Counted from the first letter of the stretch, positions 16,539 through 27,152 are shown. The stretch is 64,000 bases of DNA from Streptomyces sp. NRRL F-5126 (GCF_000721265.1 NZ_JOFZ01000006.1:1-64000); one strand, 5' to 3'. Translations and numbers: made by a program. The notes: a model not told the origin generated them from the letters alone.

Positions 16539-17516
16539 CTAGGACAGCCGTACGCGCGGATCGATGAAGGCGTAGCACGCGTCCACGATGATGTTGCACA
16601 GCAGGATGAAGGCGGAGCTGAACAGCATCACACCCAGGGTCGTGGGCAGGTCCTTCTGGATCACCGAGTCACGGGCGAGCCTGCCGACACCCGCGAGGTT
16701 GAAGGTGATCTCGGTGACGATGCCGCCGCCGAGCAGGGCGCCGATGTCGATGCCGAGGATGGTGACGATCGGGATCAGCGAACCGCGCCACGCGTACCGG
16801 AAGAAGACGTACGGGGCGGACATGCCCTTCGCGCGGGCCGCTCTGACGTGCTCCTCCTGGAGCTGCTCGATCATCGAGGAGCGCGACATGCGGGTGTACT
16901 GCGCGGTGAAGATCGTGGACATGACGGCCCACGGGATGATGAGGCCGCTGAACCATGCGACGGGGTTCTCGGTGATCGGCGTGTACGACGGTTTCGCCAG
17001 CCAGCCGGTGGAGAAGACCAGCGCGAGCATCACCAGCGGACCGAGGAAGTAGATCTGCAGCGAGCTGAGCACCAGCGAGCCGCCACTGAAGATCTTGTCG
17101 GTCAGCGAACCCTTCTTGTAGGCCGCGAGCATGCCGGCGCCGAGGCCGACGATCAGGAAGACGATGGCGCCGCCGACCATCAGGGAGAGCGTCAGCGGGA
17201 AGCGGTCCAGGATGGTGGACCAGACGTTGCGGCCGTTGGCGAAGGAGACGCCGAGGCAGGGCGCAGCGCAGTGGCCTCCCTGGATGTCGCGGCCCATCAC
17301 GATGCCGACCACGTAGTGCCAGTACTGGACGGGTACCGGCTGGTCGAGACCCAGGTTCTTGTGGACGACCGCCAGCGCGTCAGGCGTGCAGTTCTTGCCG
17401 CAGGCCAGCAGGGCGGGGTCCTGCGGGATGGCGAAGAACATGAAGTATGTGATCGCACTGATCAATACGAGGATCAGGAAGGCGCCGAACGTCCGGCGAA
17501 TGAGGAATTGAAGCAT
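16539..17516 (-). CDS. bldKC: Oligopeptide ABC transporter permease (OppB/DppB type)
   Basis: Membrane permease of 325 residues with about six helices. It begins with the family opener MLQFLIRRTFGAFLILVLIS, then carries a long external loop (about 31-105) holding three Cys (LLACGKNC, HCAAPC). The cytoplasmic EAA loop is RAARAKGMSAPYVFFRYAWR (about residues 228-247), the contact to the ATPases. The external loop is longer than in simple OppB proteins and may be disulfide-bonded. It sits between the lipoprotein and ATPase genes. A strong hairpin at 17577-17614 separates it from the lipoprotein gene and may lower downstream expression. Confidence 0.85.
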   Translation of the reverse strand: MLQFLIRRTFGAFLILVLISAITYFMFFAIPQDPALLACGKNCTPDALAVVHKNLGLDQPVPVQYWHYVVGIVMGRDIQGGHCAAPCLGVSFANGRNVWSTILDRFPLTLSLMVGGAIVFLIVGLGAGMLAAYKKGSLTDKIFSGGSLVLSSLQIYFLGPLVMLALVFSTGWLAKPSYTPITENPVAWFSGLIIPWAVMSTIFTAQYTRMSRSSMIEQLQEEHVRAARAKGMSAPYVFFRYAWRGSLIPIVTILGIDIGALLGGGIVTEITFNLAGVGRLARDSVIQKDLPTTLGVMLFSSAFILLCNIIVDACYAFIDPRVRLS

Positions 17517-17576
17517 GGCTGGTCGCTGCTCTCAGGACGGCGGCTGCGGTGACGGGTCGGAACGGGCGTCCGGCAC

Positions 17577-17614
17577 CCCGATGGTGCGCACTCCGCCGGG
17601 TGCGCACCATCGGG
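17577..17614 (-). terminator. Strong hairpin inside the bldK-like operon (processing or attenuation site)
   Basis: 15-bp perfect arms, CCCGATGGTGCGCAC and GTGCGCACCATCGGG, with an 8-base loop, between the lipoprotein gene and the downstream permease gene. This position is common in peptide importers, where the binding protein is made in excess: the hairpin can protect the 3' end of the upstream message or partly terminate. Confidence 0.8.
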
Positions 17615-17650
17615 ACCGGGCTTACGGGCTGGTGCTTCCTGAAAGAAGGG

Positions 17651-19456
17651 TTACTTCTTCAGGAAGACCTGCTTCACGTCGACCTCGTTCAGGTCGTTCG
17701 AGTAGCGCAGTCCGCCGACGTTGGAGCCGAAGATCTGGAAGGTCTTCGTGAAGTACACCGGGGCGGCCGGGTTGATCCGCTTGACGATGTCCTCGTGGAT
17801 CGCCTTCCAGGCGGCGTTGGCCTTCGTCGGGTCCGTGATCTTCTCGGCCTTGTGAATGGCCGCGTTGACCTTCGGGTCGTTGATGTGCGAGTAGTCGGAC
17901 GACCCGTCCTGCAGGTTGGTCCCGTCGTACGACGGCGGGATGACCGTGGAGGCCGACGGCCAGTCCTGGCCCCAGCCGGTCATGTACAGGTCCATGCCGT
18001 TCTTGATCTTGCCCATCTGCTCGTACCAGGTGGCGTTGTCGATCTCCTTCGTCACCGGGTCGAGGCCGATCTCCTTCAGCATGTTGGTGATGACCACCGA
18101 CTGCTGCTGGCGGATCTGCGTGTTGGCGTACGCGTAGACGACCTTCTTGCCGACCGCGTGCGCTTCCTTGATGAGCTTCTTGGCCTTCGGGATGTCGCCG
18201 TTCGGCTTCTTCTTCTTGCCGAAGGGGTCGAAGGTCGGGTCGAAGCCGGGCAGGGTCGGGGCCAGCAGGCCGGTCGCGACCTCGCCGCCGTAGGCGCCGC
18301 CGTCGAGCTTGTACATCTGGGCGCTCGGCATCGCGTACGCGATGGCGTCACGGATCCGCTTGTCCTTGATGCGGTTCATGTTGAAGTTCATCTGCCACAC
18401 GTAGGGCTGGTAGCCCTGGATCGTGCGCTTCATGGCGGCCTTGTCGGCCGTGACCTTCGGGACCTCGGTCGTCGCGACGGCGCCCGTCCACATCATGGCG
18501 TTCTTGTCGTTGCCGCGGTCGGCGAGGATCGCCTTGGTCTGGTCCTCGTTCTGCACGTTGAGGTTGATGTCGAACCCGTCCACGTACTGGTGGCGGACCG
18601 AGTCGGTCTTCGGGTCCCACTGCGGGTTCTTGACCAGCGTCATCGACTTGCCGGGCTTGAAGTCGGCGATCTTGTAGGGACCGGTCGACAGCGGCATCTG
18701 GTCGTACTTCTGCTTCGTGTCGCCCTTGATCGGCACGGCGGAGTAGCCGGGCATGGTGAGCGCCTGCGGCAGGTCCGGCTCGGGCGTCTTGAAGTGGAAG
18801 ACGACGGTCTTGGCGTCGGGCGTGGCGAGCACCGAGTCGGGCAGGTGCTTGCCGTCGTAGCCGCCCTTCGGCAGCGCCTTGCGGTAGGAGCTGCCGGCGC
18901 CGGACAGCCACTGCTGGATGTACGTCGGACCGTCCGTCTCGAAGGACGCGTACAGGCGCTCGATGGAGTGGCGGATGACGGCGGACGTGATCGCGTTGCC
19001 GTTCTGGTCCTTGATGCCGTCCTTCAGCGTGTACGTCCAGGTCTTGCCGCCGTCGGACTCCTTGCCCGAGTCGGTGGCGAGGTCGCCGACGACGGTCAGG
19101 TTGCCGTTGGCGTCCTGGGAGTACTGCGTCAGGCCGCGCTGGAGCAGGTCGTCGAGGACCTTGCCGTCGCTGACGTAGGTCTGGCCCGGGTCCAGGTGCG
19201 AGAAGTCGCTCTTCTGGTAGACCTGCATGGTGCCGCCGCTGTGCGCGCCGGGCACGGCGGGGGCGGGTCCTGTGGAGGCCGCCGCGTCGCCGAACTTCAC
19301 CGGCTCGCTCATCTTCTTGGCGTCCTTCTGGGTCTGCGTCTTGGGCTGACCCTTGCTGCCGTTGTCGCTGCCGCCCCCACACGCGGTGAGCGCCAGCGAG
19401 CCGGCGGCGACGGCTATGACCGCGGCCTGCGTTCTGCGCGAGCCAAAGATCCTCAT
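17651..19456 (-). CDS. bldKB: Oligopeptide-binding lipoprotein (SBP_bac_5 family)
   Basis: Extracellular substrate-binding lipoprotein of 601 residues. The signal peptide ends in the lipobox SLALTACGGG, with the lipidated Cys about residue 26. A Ser/Gly/Lys-rich tether follows, then the two-lobed peptide-binding fold with family landmarks (LQRGLTQYSQDANGNL, WTYTLKDGIKDQNG, STGPYKIADFKPG, TGWGQDWPSAST). Binding proteins of this family capture peptides and pass them to the paired permeases. In S. coelicolor BldKB is about 600 residues, and the peptide it imports is needed for aerial growth; assigning that role here is by gene order. There is no defect in the reading frame. Confidence 0.85.
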   Translation of the reverse strand: MRIFGSRRTQAAVIAVAAGSLALTACGGGSDNGSKGQPKTQTQKDAKKMSEPVKFGDAAASTGPAPAVPGAHSGGTMQVYQKSDFSHLDPGQTYVSDGKVLDDLLQRGLTQYSQDANGNLTVVGDLATDSGKESDGGKTWTYTLKDGIKDQNGNAITSAVIRHSIERLYASFETDGPTYIQQWLSGAGSSYRKALPKGGYDGKHLPDSVLATPDAKTVVFHFKTPEPDLPQALTMPGYSAVPIKGDTKQKYDQMPLSTGPYKIADFKPGKSMTLVKNPQWDPKTDSVRHQYVDGFDINLNVQNEDQTKAILADRGNDKNAMMWTGAVATTEVPKVTADKAAMKRTIQGYQPYVWQMNFNMNRIKDKRIRDAIAYAMPSAQMYKLDGGAYGGEVATGLLAPTLPGFDPTFDPFGKKKKPNGDIPKAKKLIKEAHAVGKKVVYAYANTQIRQQQSVVITNMLKEIGLDPVTKEIDNATWYEQMGKIKNGMDLYMTGWGQDWPSASTVIPPSYDGTNLQDGSSDYSHINDPKVNAAIHKAEKITDPTKANAAWKAIHEDIVKRINPAAPVYFTKTFQIFGSNVGGLRYSNDLNEVDVKQVFLKK

Positions 19457-19564
19457 GGTGGTGAGTACCTATCTTCAGTAGTGATCGGGCGGTACTGCCT
19501 GTACACGGCCTGAATCCGCGTACCTGGTGCGGCAGGTCCCCTCAGCGGGGAGCCGACGGATGTG

Positions 19565-20596
19565 TCAGCGCCCGGACTTCGGGTCGAAAGCGTCTCGGAC
19601 CGAGTCGCCGAGGAGGTTGAAGGCCACCACGAAGATGACCATCGCGACACCGGGGTAGAGCATGTACCACGGGTCAAGCTGGATGTAGTCCGCTCCGTTG
19701 GCGAACATGCGCCCCCAGTCCGGGGTCGGCTCGACGAAGCCGACGCCGACGAAGGACAGGAACGCCACGTTCAGCACGGTGTTCGGCAGCTGCAGCGTCG
19801 CCTGGACCAGGATCGGCGACCAGAGGTTCGGCAGCAGCTCCTTGCGGATGATCCGCCACGGTGAGGCGCCGGAGATCTTCGCCGCCTCGACGAACTCGCG
19901 CTCGCGCATGGTGAGGGTGGCCGCCCTCATCAGACGGGCGATGCCCATCCAGCCGAGGCCGCCGACGACCAGGATGATCGCGCCGGCCCGCAGCCACGTC
20001 GGGGTGTTCTCGTCCGGGGCGACGAAGGCGGCGGTGATGACCGGCATGGAGGCGATCATGAAGAGCTGGGAGGGGAAGCCCAGCATGAGGTCGGTGAACC
20101 GGCCGAGCCAGTAGTCGATGGCTCCGCCGAAGTAGCCGCCCACCAGGCCGATCAGGACGCCGACGACCACGATGAGCACCGTGGCGCCGAGTGCGGTGAA
20201 GATCGACGTGCGCATGCCGTACAGCAGCTGCGTGAAGACGTCACGGCCGAGGTTGGGCTCGATGCCGAACCAGTAGCTGCCGGACGCGCCGCCGAACGAG
20301 CCGGCGGGCATGTTGAACTCGTTGAGCAGATTGAGGCTGTTCTGCCCGTACAGCGTGTACGGGTCCTTGCCGTACACCTTGCTGATCAACGGGGCGAGCA
20401 GCGCGATCGCGAAGAAGAAGATCACGATGCACGCCGATATGATCCCGGTGCGGTCGCGCCTGAAACGCCGCCACATCAGCTGGCCGGGAGACAGGCCCTC
20501 CTGGGTCTTCGTCTCCTGTGCCCCGTCCTTGGTGAGGGCGTCCGGGCCGTTTCCGCCGGGGACCGAGGTGTCCTCGGTCTGCACTGGACTTGTCAC
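19565..20596 (-). CDS. bldKA: Oligopeptide ABC transporter permease (OppC/DppC type), first operon gene
   Basis: Permease of 343 residues. A hydrophilic 45-residue N terminus precedes the first helix (GIISACIVIFFFAIALLAPL) and five more helices. The EAA loop is EAAKISGASPWRIIRKELLP (about 241-260). The GTG start at 20596 lies in the stop of a 23-codon ORF (GTGA junction), and its ribosome site (GGGGGAAGGG) is inside that ORF, so it is probably translated by coupling. It is the first transporter gene of the operon, as bldKA is. Confidence 0.82.
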   Translation of the reverse strand: MTSPVQTEDTSVPGGNGPDALTKDGAQETKTQEGLSPGQLMWRRFRRDRTGIISACIVIFFFAIALLAPLISKVYGKDPYTLYGQNSLNLLNEFNMPAGSFGGASGSYWFGIEPNLGRDVFTQLLYGMRTSIFTALGATVLIVVVGVLIGLVGGYFGGAIDYWLGRFTDLMLGFPSQLFMIASMPVITAAFVAPDENTPTWLRAGAIILVVGGLGWMGIARLMRAATLTMREREFVEAAKISGASPWRIIRKELLPNLWSPILVQATLQLPNTVLNVAFLSFVGVGFVEPTPDWGRMFANGADYIQLDPWYMLYPGVAMVIFVVAFNLLGDSVRDAFDPKSGR

Positions 20597-20664
20597 GATC
20601 GCCCTTCCCCCGTGGGGATCACCATCGCGCGCACGACCCGTGTGGTGCTTATGGCACCGCGCAT
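20593..20664 (-). CDS. 23-codon leader ORF translationally coupled to the importer
   Basis: ATG at 20664 is preceded by a near-perfect ribosome site (GAGGAGGACCCC) and opens a 23-residue frame, MRGAISTTRVVRAMVIPTGE followed by GRS. It ends in TGA that overlaps the GTG of the first permease gene. The ribosome site is far better than that of the permease itself, so ribosomes probably reach the permease by reinitiation. The peptide has no Cys and no hydrophobic core, and I know of no family for it. It could be a regulatory leader peptide, or only a device for coupling. Confidence 0.55.
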   Translation of the reverse strand: MRGAISTTRVVRAMVIPTGEGRS

Positions 20665-21034
20665 GGGGTCCTCCTCATGAGTCCACTTGTCACTTGCGAG
20701 GAGGGCGGTTTCTACGCGCGCTGACCCAGCGGTGCCGACGCGTGAGATGCTTGCCCTCAGTGTGCTCGTGAGTCGTCGCCCCCCACAGCGCATGACCCAT
20801 TGACCCGAGCTCAATGGAGCCAACTATTAAGTACGTCCGGGCCGTAAACCACACTTAAAGGGTCTCGTTTTGACAACATCAGCCTGTGCCCCCCGCCCGA
20901 AATCCGGACAAAGCCAGGCCAGACAGACACCCGCGAAACGGACCGTTACCGTATGTTCCGGAGTGCGACGTCCGGTATGCGGACGCACGTCGCATGAAAA
21001 TGAGTTGCTCGAAGGCTTGATCAAGATATAGAAA
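20665..21034 (-). promoter_or_regulatory. Upstream control region of the bldK-like operon
   Basis: About 370 bases with no gene, clearly richer in A/T than the surroundings around 20820-20880. On the minus strand I see -10-like TACTTAAT near 20825-20832 and TTTAAGT near 20854-20860, and TTGTCA at 20870-20875, but no pair with good spacing. This is the likely promoter and activator-binding area for the importer operon. Confidence 0.4.
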
Positions 21035-21035
21035 A

Positions 21036-21073
21036 CGGCCCGTCCCCGCGGCAGGCGCTGCGGGGACGGGCCG
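21036..21073 (-). terminator. Intrinsic terminator of typA
   Basis: 14-bp perfect arms, CGGCCCGTCCCCGC and GCGGGGACGGGCCG, with a 10-base loop, starting 14 bases after the typA stop and followed in the direction of transcription by TTTTC. It is one of the few terminators in the window with a U tail. Confidence 0.9.
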
Positions 21074-21087
21074 GTTCGGGCGCCCGG

Positions 21088-22962
<1,875 letters not shown>

Positions 22963-23087
22963 GCTGACTGGCGCTTCTCTCGATCGTGGGATGAGGCGGC
23001 TGTCGGTCTGGCCCGTCCGCCCGCCGGCGGTCACGCACGGCTGCGTCCATGGTACGGGGCCGTGGCACCCGGGGCCCGCCGCAGTCC

Positions 23088-23244
23088 CCCGGCCTTCGGC
23101 CGGGAGGTAGCCCCAGCGCCGGCACCCTCGTCCGATCCCGCGCTGGGCGAGGCCACAGCTTCTCGGGACGGCGCCTGGCCTCACGCGGGGAGGCGGCCTG
23201 ACGCCGGGCAGTGCCCAGCCACTCGGCGGCGTCCGGCGCTGGGG
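23088..23244. other. Structured intergenic segment upstream of typA
   Basis: The 400-base gap 22963-23369 has no gene. It contains a stable hairpin at 23088-23104 (7-bp arms CCCGGCC/GGCCGGG, loop TTC) and, next to it, a 12-bp inverted repeat CCCCAGCGCCGG (23111-23122) and CCGGCGCTGGGG (23233-23244) enclosing 110 bases with further small palindromes. From memory, sequences with this CTCCCGGCCGAAGGCC phrase recur between genes in many Streptomyces genomes, so it may be a repeated palindromic element. Alternatively it is the typA leader. Confidence 0.5.
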
Positions 23245-23289
23245 GCGCGGGACTCGGACGGCTGAGCTCGGGTCGGGACTCGGACATGA

Positions 23290-23319
23290 GCTTGCCCGCC
23301 GCACGTGCGGCGGGCAAGC
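23290..23319. terminator. 30-bp perfect palindrome, terminator
   Basis: GCTTGCCCGCCGCAC is followed directly by its complement GTGCGGCGGGCAAGC, with GGTTTTG on the plus-strand side. It lies 50 bases after the stop of the lipoprotein gene on the minus strand and could stop transcription in both directions. Confidence 0.8.
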
Positions 23320-23369
23320 GGTTTTGCGTGATCGTGCGGGTCTCCGCGCGTCGGGGACGGCTCAGAGGC

Positions 23370-25754
23370 TCAGGAGTCGTCGCCCGAGTCGCCCGAGTCG
23401 TCACCGGAGCCGTCGCCGGACGAGCCCGTGTCCTTGGACGCCTTGGCCGACGCGGAGGCCGACGCGGACGCCTTGGCCTCAGGGCCCGAGTGGCCCTTGA
23501 GCGACGTGAACCCGATGTCCTGGTACCGGGGCGTACGGAAGCCGAAGGCGCCCACGTTGCGCACGTCGTTCCTCGCGGCGACGAGCTGGGGCCGCTGGTA
23601 GAGCGGGATGGAGCCGGCGGCGGCCCAGATACGCGCGTCGGCCTTCTTGAGGAGGGCGTCCTCCTTGCCCTGGTCCAGCTCACCCACCGCCTGGTCGAAC
23701 AGCTGGTCGATGCGGTCGGTGCCGACGCGGGTGTAGTTCTGCTCGACCATCAGCGACCCGTCGGACGCCGGCTGCGGCTTGGCGTAGATCGGCCGGCCGT
23801 CGGTCGCCGGGTAGGCGGTCGCGGGCCACGAGTACAGGGCCAGGTCGTACGCGCCCGAGGCGATGTAGTCCTTGAAGAAGCCGGCGTCCGGCACCTTCGT
23901 CAGCTCGGTCTTGATGCCGATCTTGGCGAGCATGCCGGTGATGCTCTTGCCCACCTTGCGCAGCTGCTCGGAGTCCTGGCCCGAGGGGAGGACGAAGCGG
24001 AGTGTCAGCGGCTTGCCCGCCTTGCCGAGCGGCCCCGCCTTGCCCGCCTCGCCCCGCGAGGCCGAGGGCGCGGCGGAACCTGCCGGGGCGTAGGCGCCGG
24101 CCATGCCGCCCGGCTGCTGCTCCATGGGCTTGTCGTCCGAGGAGTCCCCGTGCCTGCCCTTGGCGGACTTCGACGGGCTCGCCGACTTCGAGGGCTTCGC
24201 GGACTTCGACGGGCTCGCGGACGCGTGCGCCGACGCGCTCGCGTGCGTCTTCGAGCCCGCCGACCCCTGCTTGTCCGCCTTCGGGCCCTCGGACTTCTTC
24301 CCTCCCGCGTCGGTCGCGTGGCCCTCGCTGCCCGCCTTGGTGGCGTCCTTGGGCGTCGCGCGCAGTCCCTCGGGCGTCCAGCCGGCGTCCGCGAGCAGCG
24401 CGCGCGCCTGGTGCGTGTCCTGCTTGCCCAGCGCGTCGCTGGCGTCCGCGTAGGCCGGCTGGCCCGACACCGCGAGGTGGCTGCCGAGCGTCTTCGACGG
24501 GAGGCCGAGCGGCTTGAGCACGACGTCGGCGAGCTTTTGCCGGTTGAGGGCCCGCGCGACCGCGCGCCGCACGCGGTCGTCCGAGAGCGGCCCGGTCTCG
24601 CCGTTCATGGCGAGCTGCGTGTAGGCGGGCTGCAGCGACTTGCGGACGGAGAAGGCCTTCAGCGCCTTCTGCTCGTCCTTGAACTCCGCGAGGTCCTTGC
24701 CCTTGAGCTTCGCGGCCTGCGCCTTGGTGGCGGCCTTGTCCGCGGCCGCGCGCCGCGCCGCCTGCGCCTTCTCCTCGGCGGTGGGCTTGTGCGCCTTGCG
24801 GCCCTCGGGTCCCTTCGCGCCCTGGACGGGCACCCCGGCGGGTCCTGAGGAGCCGGAGGCGGAGGAGACGCGGCGCGCCGTGGCGGTGTCGACAGCTGCG
24901 ACGTCCAGGTCGCCCGAGGCGAGCGCGGCGGCGCGCTTGCCCATGGGCACGGCGCGCAGCTGGATCGCGTTCAGCTTGGCGGGCTGCCCCCACCAGTGCG
25001 GGTTGCGGACGAGAGTGGTGATCTTCTTCTTGCGGTCGACGGACTTGACCCGGAAGGGCCCGGCCGTGGTCTTCAGCGACGCGCGCGCGTCGTCGTTGAA
25101 GGCGCTCGGCGTGCCCATCACCTCCTTCGGGTACAGCGGCGTGAACAGCGCACGCCAGTCCGCGTAGGGGTTGCTGAAGGTGACCTTGACGTCGAGGTCG
25201 TTCCTGCCGCGCTGGATCTTCTCGATCCGGTTGTAGCCGGCGTTGCGCGCGGTCCAGAACGCCGAGTTCTTGCCCCGCAGCGCGTGCCACTGGGCCACGA
25301 AGTCGGGCGCGCCGATCTCGCGCCCGTTGCTCCACACGGCGGCCTGGTTGAGCTTGTACTCCACGACCTGCTTGGGCTCGCGGTCGACGATCTTCGCGGA
25401 CTCGACGTAGTCGCTGTTCAGCTTCGGCGTGCCGTGCTCGTCCAGCGTGAACATCGAGGGCAGCACCGCTGCCGCGATGCGGCTGGTGGTGGCGTCGGCG
25501 TCCGCCTGGAAGGCGTTGAGCGTCGCGGGCACCGTGTCGACGGCCCACTTCATGGTGCCGCCCTGCGCGAGCGAGTCGCGGGAGGCCGGCGCGATGTCGG
25601 CGGCCGCGGGGTCGCCGTTCTTGTTGTCCGAGCCGCAGGCGGACAGCAAGGGCAGGGCGAGGACACCTGTGGTGAGGAGCGCGACGGAACGGAACGTCCG
25701 GGAACACGTCCTCCCGGAGCATGTCCTCCCTCGTGGGGCGCCGACCTGGGACAT
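23370..25754 (-). CDS. ABC transporter family peptide-binding lipoprotein with low-complexity insertions
   Basis: Lipoprotein of 794 residues, much longer than the usual 550-600 of SBP_bac_5 proteins. The signal ends in LPLLSACGSD (lipidated Cys about residue 40). The first lobe is normal (MKWAVDTVPATLNAF, WSNGREIGAPDFVAQWHALRG). Two insertions interrupt the fold: an Ala/Lys-rich stretch at about 305-360 (RRAAADKAATKAQAAK) and a Ser/Lys/Ala-rich stretch at about 500-560 (SPSKSAKPSKSASPSKSAKG) encoded by short direct repeats near 24160-24230. The second lobe resumes at LTLRFVLPSGQD. The tail is acidic (SGDDSGDSGDDS). No permease or ATPase is adjacent, so it is an orphan binding protein, possibly feeding the importer 3 kb away. 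Confidence 0.8.
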   Translation of the reverse strand: MSQVGAPRGRTCSGRTCSRTFRSVALLTTGVLALPLLSACGSDNKNGDPAAADIAPASRDSLAQGGTMKWAVDTVPATLNAFQADADATTSRIAAAVLPSMFTLDEHGTPKLNSDYVESAKIVDREPKQVVEYKLNQAAVWSNGREIGAPDFVAQWHALRGKNSAFWTARNAGYNRIEKIQRGRNDLDVKVTFSNPYADWRALFTPLYPKEVMGTPSAFNDDARASLKTTAGPFRVKSVDRKKKITTLVRNPHWWGQPAKLNAIQLRAVPMGKRAAALASGDLDVAAVDTATARRVSSASGSSGPAGVPVQGAKGPEGRKAHKPTAEEKAQAARRAAADKAATKAQAAKLKGKDLAEFKDEQKALKAFSVRKSLQPAYTQLAMNGETGPLSDDRVRRAVARALNRQKLADVVLKPLGLPSKTLGSHLAVSGQPAYADASDALGKQDTHQARALLADAGWTPEGLRATPKDATKAGSEGHATDAGGKKSEGPKADKQGSAGSKTHASASAHASASPSKSAKPSKSASPSKSAKGRHGDSSDDKPMEQQPGGMAGAYAPAGSAAPSASRGEAGKAGPLGKAGKPLTLRFVLPSGQDSEQLRKVGKSITGMLAKIGIKTELTKVPDAGFFKDYIASGAYDLALYSWPATAYPATDGRPIYAKPQPASDGSLMVEQNYTRVGTDRIDQLFDQAVGELDQGKEDALLKKADARIWAAAGSIPLYQRPQLVAARNDVRNVGAFGFRTPRYQDIGFTSLKGHSGPEAKASASASASAKASKDTGSSGDGSGDDSGDSGDDS

Positions 25755-26013
25755 GACTTGTACCTCTTCATCCTGTTTTGTGGAATTTAGAGATGATCAC
25801 ACCTATGTCGCTCCACTGAAGTGGCCGGTACCGGGCCCCGGCGGGAGACACGGCGGCGCGCCCCGGCAACGCCACTCGTGCGGCCCATTCGCGCACGCGC
25901 CCTTCCCAAGACGCATGTGACGCGGAACACTCTCAGACACGCACAGGAAGCCGCCGGGGCCCGCGCCCCGGGAGGTCTTCGTGCCCCCGCGACCGCGGAA
26001 GTGAGGGAACGAC

Positions 26014-26241
26014 ATGTCCCTGCAGGAAGAACTGACGGCGGTGCGCCGCTGCCTCGACGACCTGGTCCGCACGGTCGGACGCCTGGAGCAGAGCCTCGCG
26101 CAGCTTCCCGAGGACCGACTCGGGCACGAGCCGGCCGGCCGCGTCGACCTGGTCACCATCCCCGACACCCCGTACGACAGCGCCCTGTGGACGGACTCGG
26201 ACGACGAGGGCCTCGGCCTGCGCGACAGGCACGCTCCGTAG
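26014..26241 (+). CDS. Small acidic hypothetical protein
   Basis: A 75-residue protein with ATG at 26014 behind GAGGGAA. The first half is a predicted amphipathic helix with heptad-like Leu (LQEELTAVRRCLDDLVRTVG), so coiled-coil pairing is possible. The second half is acidic and probably disordered (WTDSDDEGLGL). It is the first gene of the succinate-dehydrogenase-like operon, 22 bases before the membrane subunit. Function is unknown; it may be an operon-specific accessory. Confidence 0.6.
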   Translation: MSLQEELTAVRRCLDDLVRTVGRLEQSLAQLPEDRLGHEPAGRVDLVTIPDTPYDSALWTDSDDEGLGLRDRHAP

Positions 26242-26263
26242 GAACCCCTATCCGGGAGACCCC

Positions 26264-27121
26264 TTGGCCACCGGCACAGAACCCCCTCGCGCCCCCTCCC
26301 CGCCGGTCCGCGGCACGGGCGCCTTCGCACTCACGGGCGTCCGCTCCCCCGGCCGCGCCGCGGTCGCCGCCCGCCACCTGCGCACCGACCGCTGGTGGCT
26401 CCAGCCCGCGGGGACGGCGGCCGGCCTGCTCGCCTTCGTCGCGTACTCCGTGTGGCGCGCGTTCGCCAACGGCGACTACTACGCGGCGCCCTACGTGTCG
26501 CCGTTCTACTCGCCCTGCGTCGCGCACGACTGCGTGCCCATGAAGGGCGGCGCCGACTGGGACGTGTTCGGCAGCTGGTGGGGCCTGTCCCCCGCACTGC
26601 TCGTGCTGATCTTCCCGCTCGGCTTCCGGCTGACCTGCTACTACTACCGCAAGGCCTACTACAGGGGCTTCTGGGCCTCGCCGCCCGCGTGCGCCGTCGC
26701 CGAGCCGCACGCGAAGTACACGGGCGAGACGCGCCTGCCGCTGATCCTGCAGAACGTCCACCGGTACTTCTTCTACTTCGCGCTGCTGGTCGCCGGCGTC
26801 CTCACGTACGACACCGTGCTCTCCTTCCGCGACGCGGACGGAGTCTGGGGCCACATGGGACTCGGCTCGCTGGTCTTCGTCGCCAACATCGCGCTGATCT
26901 GGGCGTACACCCTCTCCTGCCACTCGTGCCGCCATCTGATCGGAGGCCGGCTGAGGCACTTCTCCAAGCACCCCGTCCGCTACCGGCTGTGGGGCTGGGT
27001 GGGGAAGCTGAACGCGCGCCACGCGCAGCTCGCCTGGGCGTCGCTGGTGAGCGTGGCGGCCGCCGACTTCTACGTCTACCTCGTCGCGTCCGGCGTCTTC
27101 GACGACCCGCGTTTCTTCTAG
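26264..27121 (+). CDS. sdhC: Succinate dehydrogenase/fumarate reductase membrane (cytochrome b-type) subunit
   Basis: Membrane subunit of 285 residues, starting with TTG at 26264 after GGGAGA. Five predicted helices: about 45-62, 102-122, 164-184, 205-225 and 260-280. His residues placed near helix ends (NVHRYFF, CHSCRHLIGG, LNARHAQLAW) are candidate haem ligands. The Tyr-rich loop CYYYRKAYYRGFW after helix two is characteristic of this actinobacterial group. It anchors the flavoprotein and iron-sulfur subunits and passes electrons to or from quinone. It lies directly upstream of both partner genes on the same strand. Assignment rests on operon position and topology more than on sequence motifs. 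Confidence 0.75.
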   Translation: MATGTEPPRAPSPPVRGTGAFALTGVRSPGRAAVAARHLRTDRWWLQPAGTAAGLLAFVAYSVWRAFANGDYYAAPYVSPFYSPCVAHDCVPMKGGADWDVFGSWWGLSPALLVLIFPLGFRLTCYYYRKAYYRGFWASPPACAVAEPHAKYTGETRLPLILQNVHRYFFYFALLVAGVLTYDTVLSFRDADGVWGHMGLGSLVFVANIALIWAYTLSCHSCRHLIGGRLRHFSKHPVRYRLWGWVGKLNARHAQLAWASLVSVAAADFYVYLVASGVFDDPRFF

Positions 27122-27152
27122 ACGAAAGCCCCCTACAGGAGAGCCACCAGAC

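Noticed and set aside
17549..19513. A 654-codon plus-strand frame opposite the lipoprotein gene
   Set aside because: Antisense shadow of the binding-protein gene; no start context and no domain wording.
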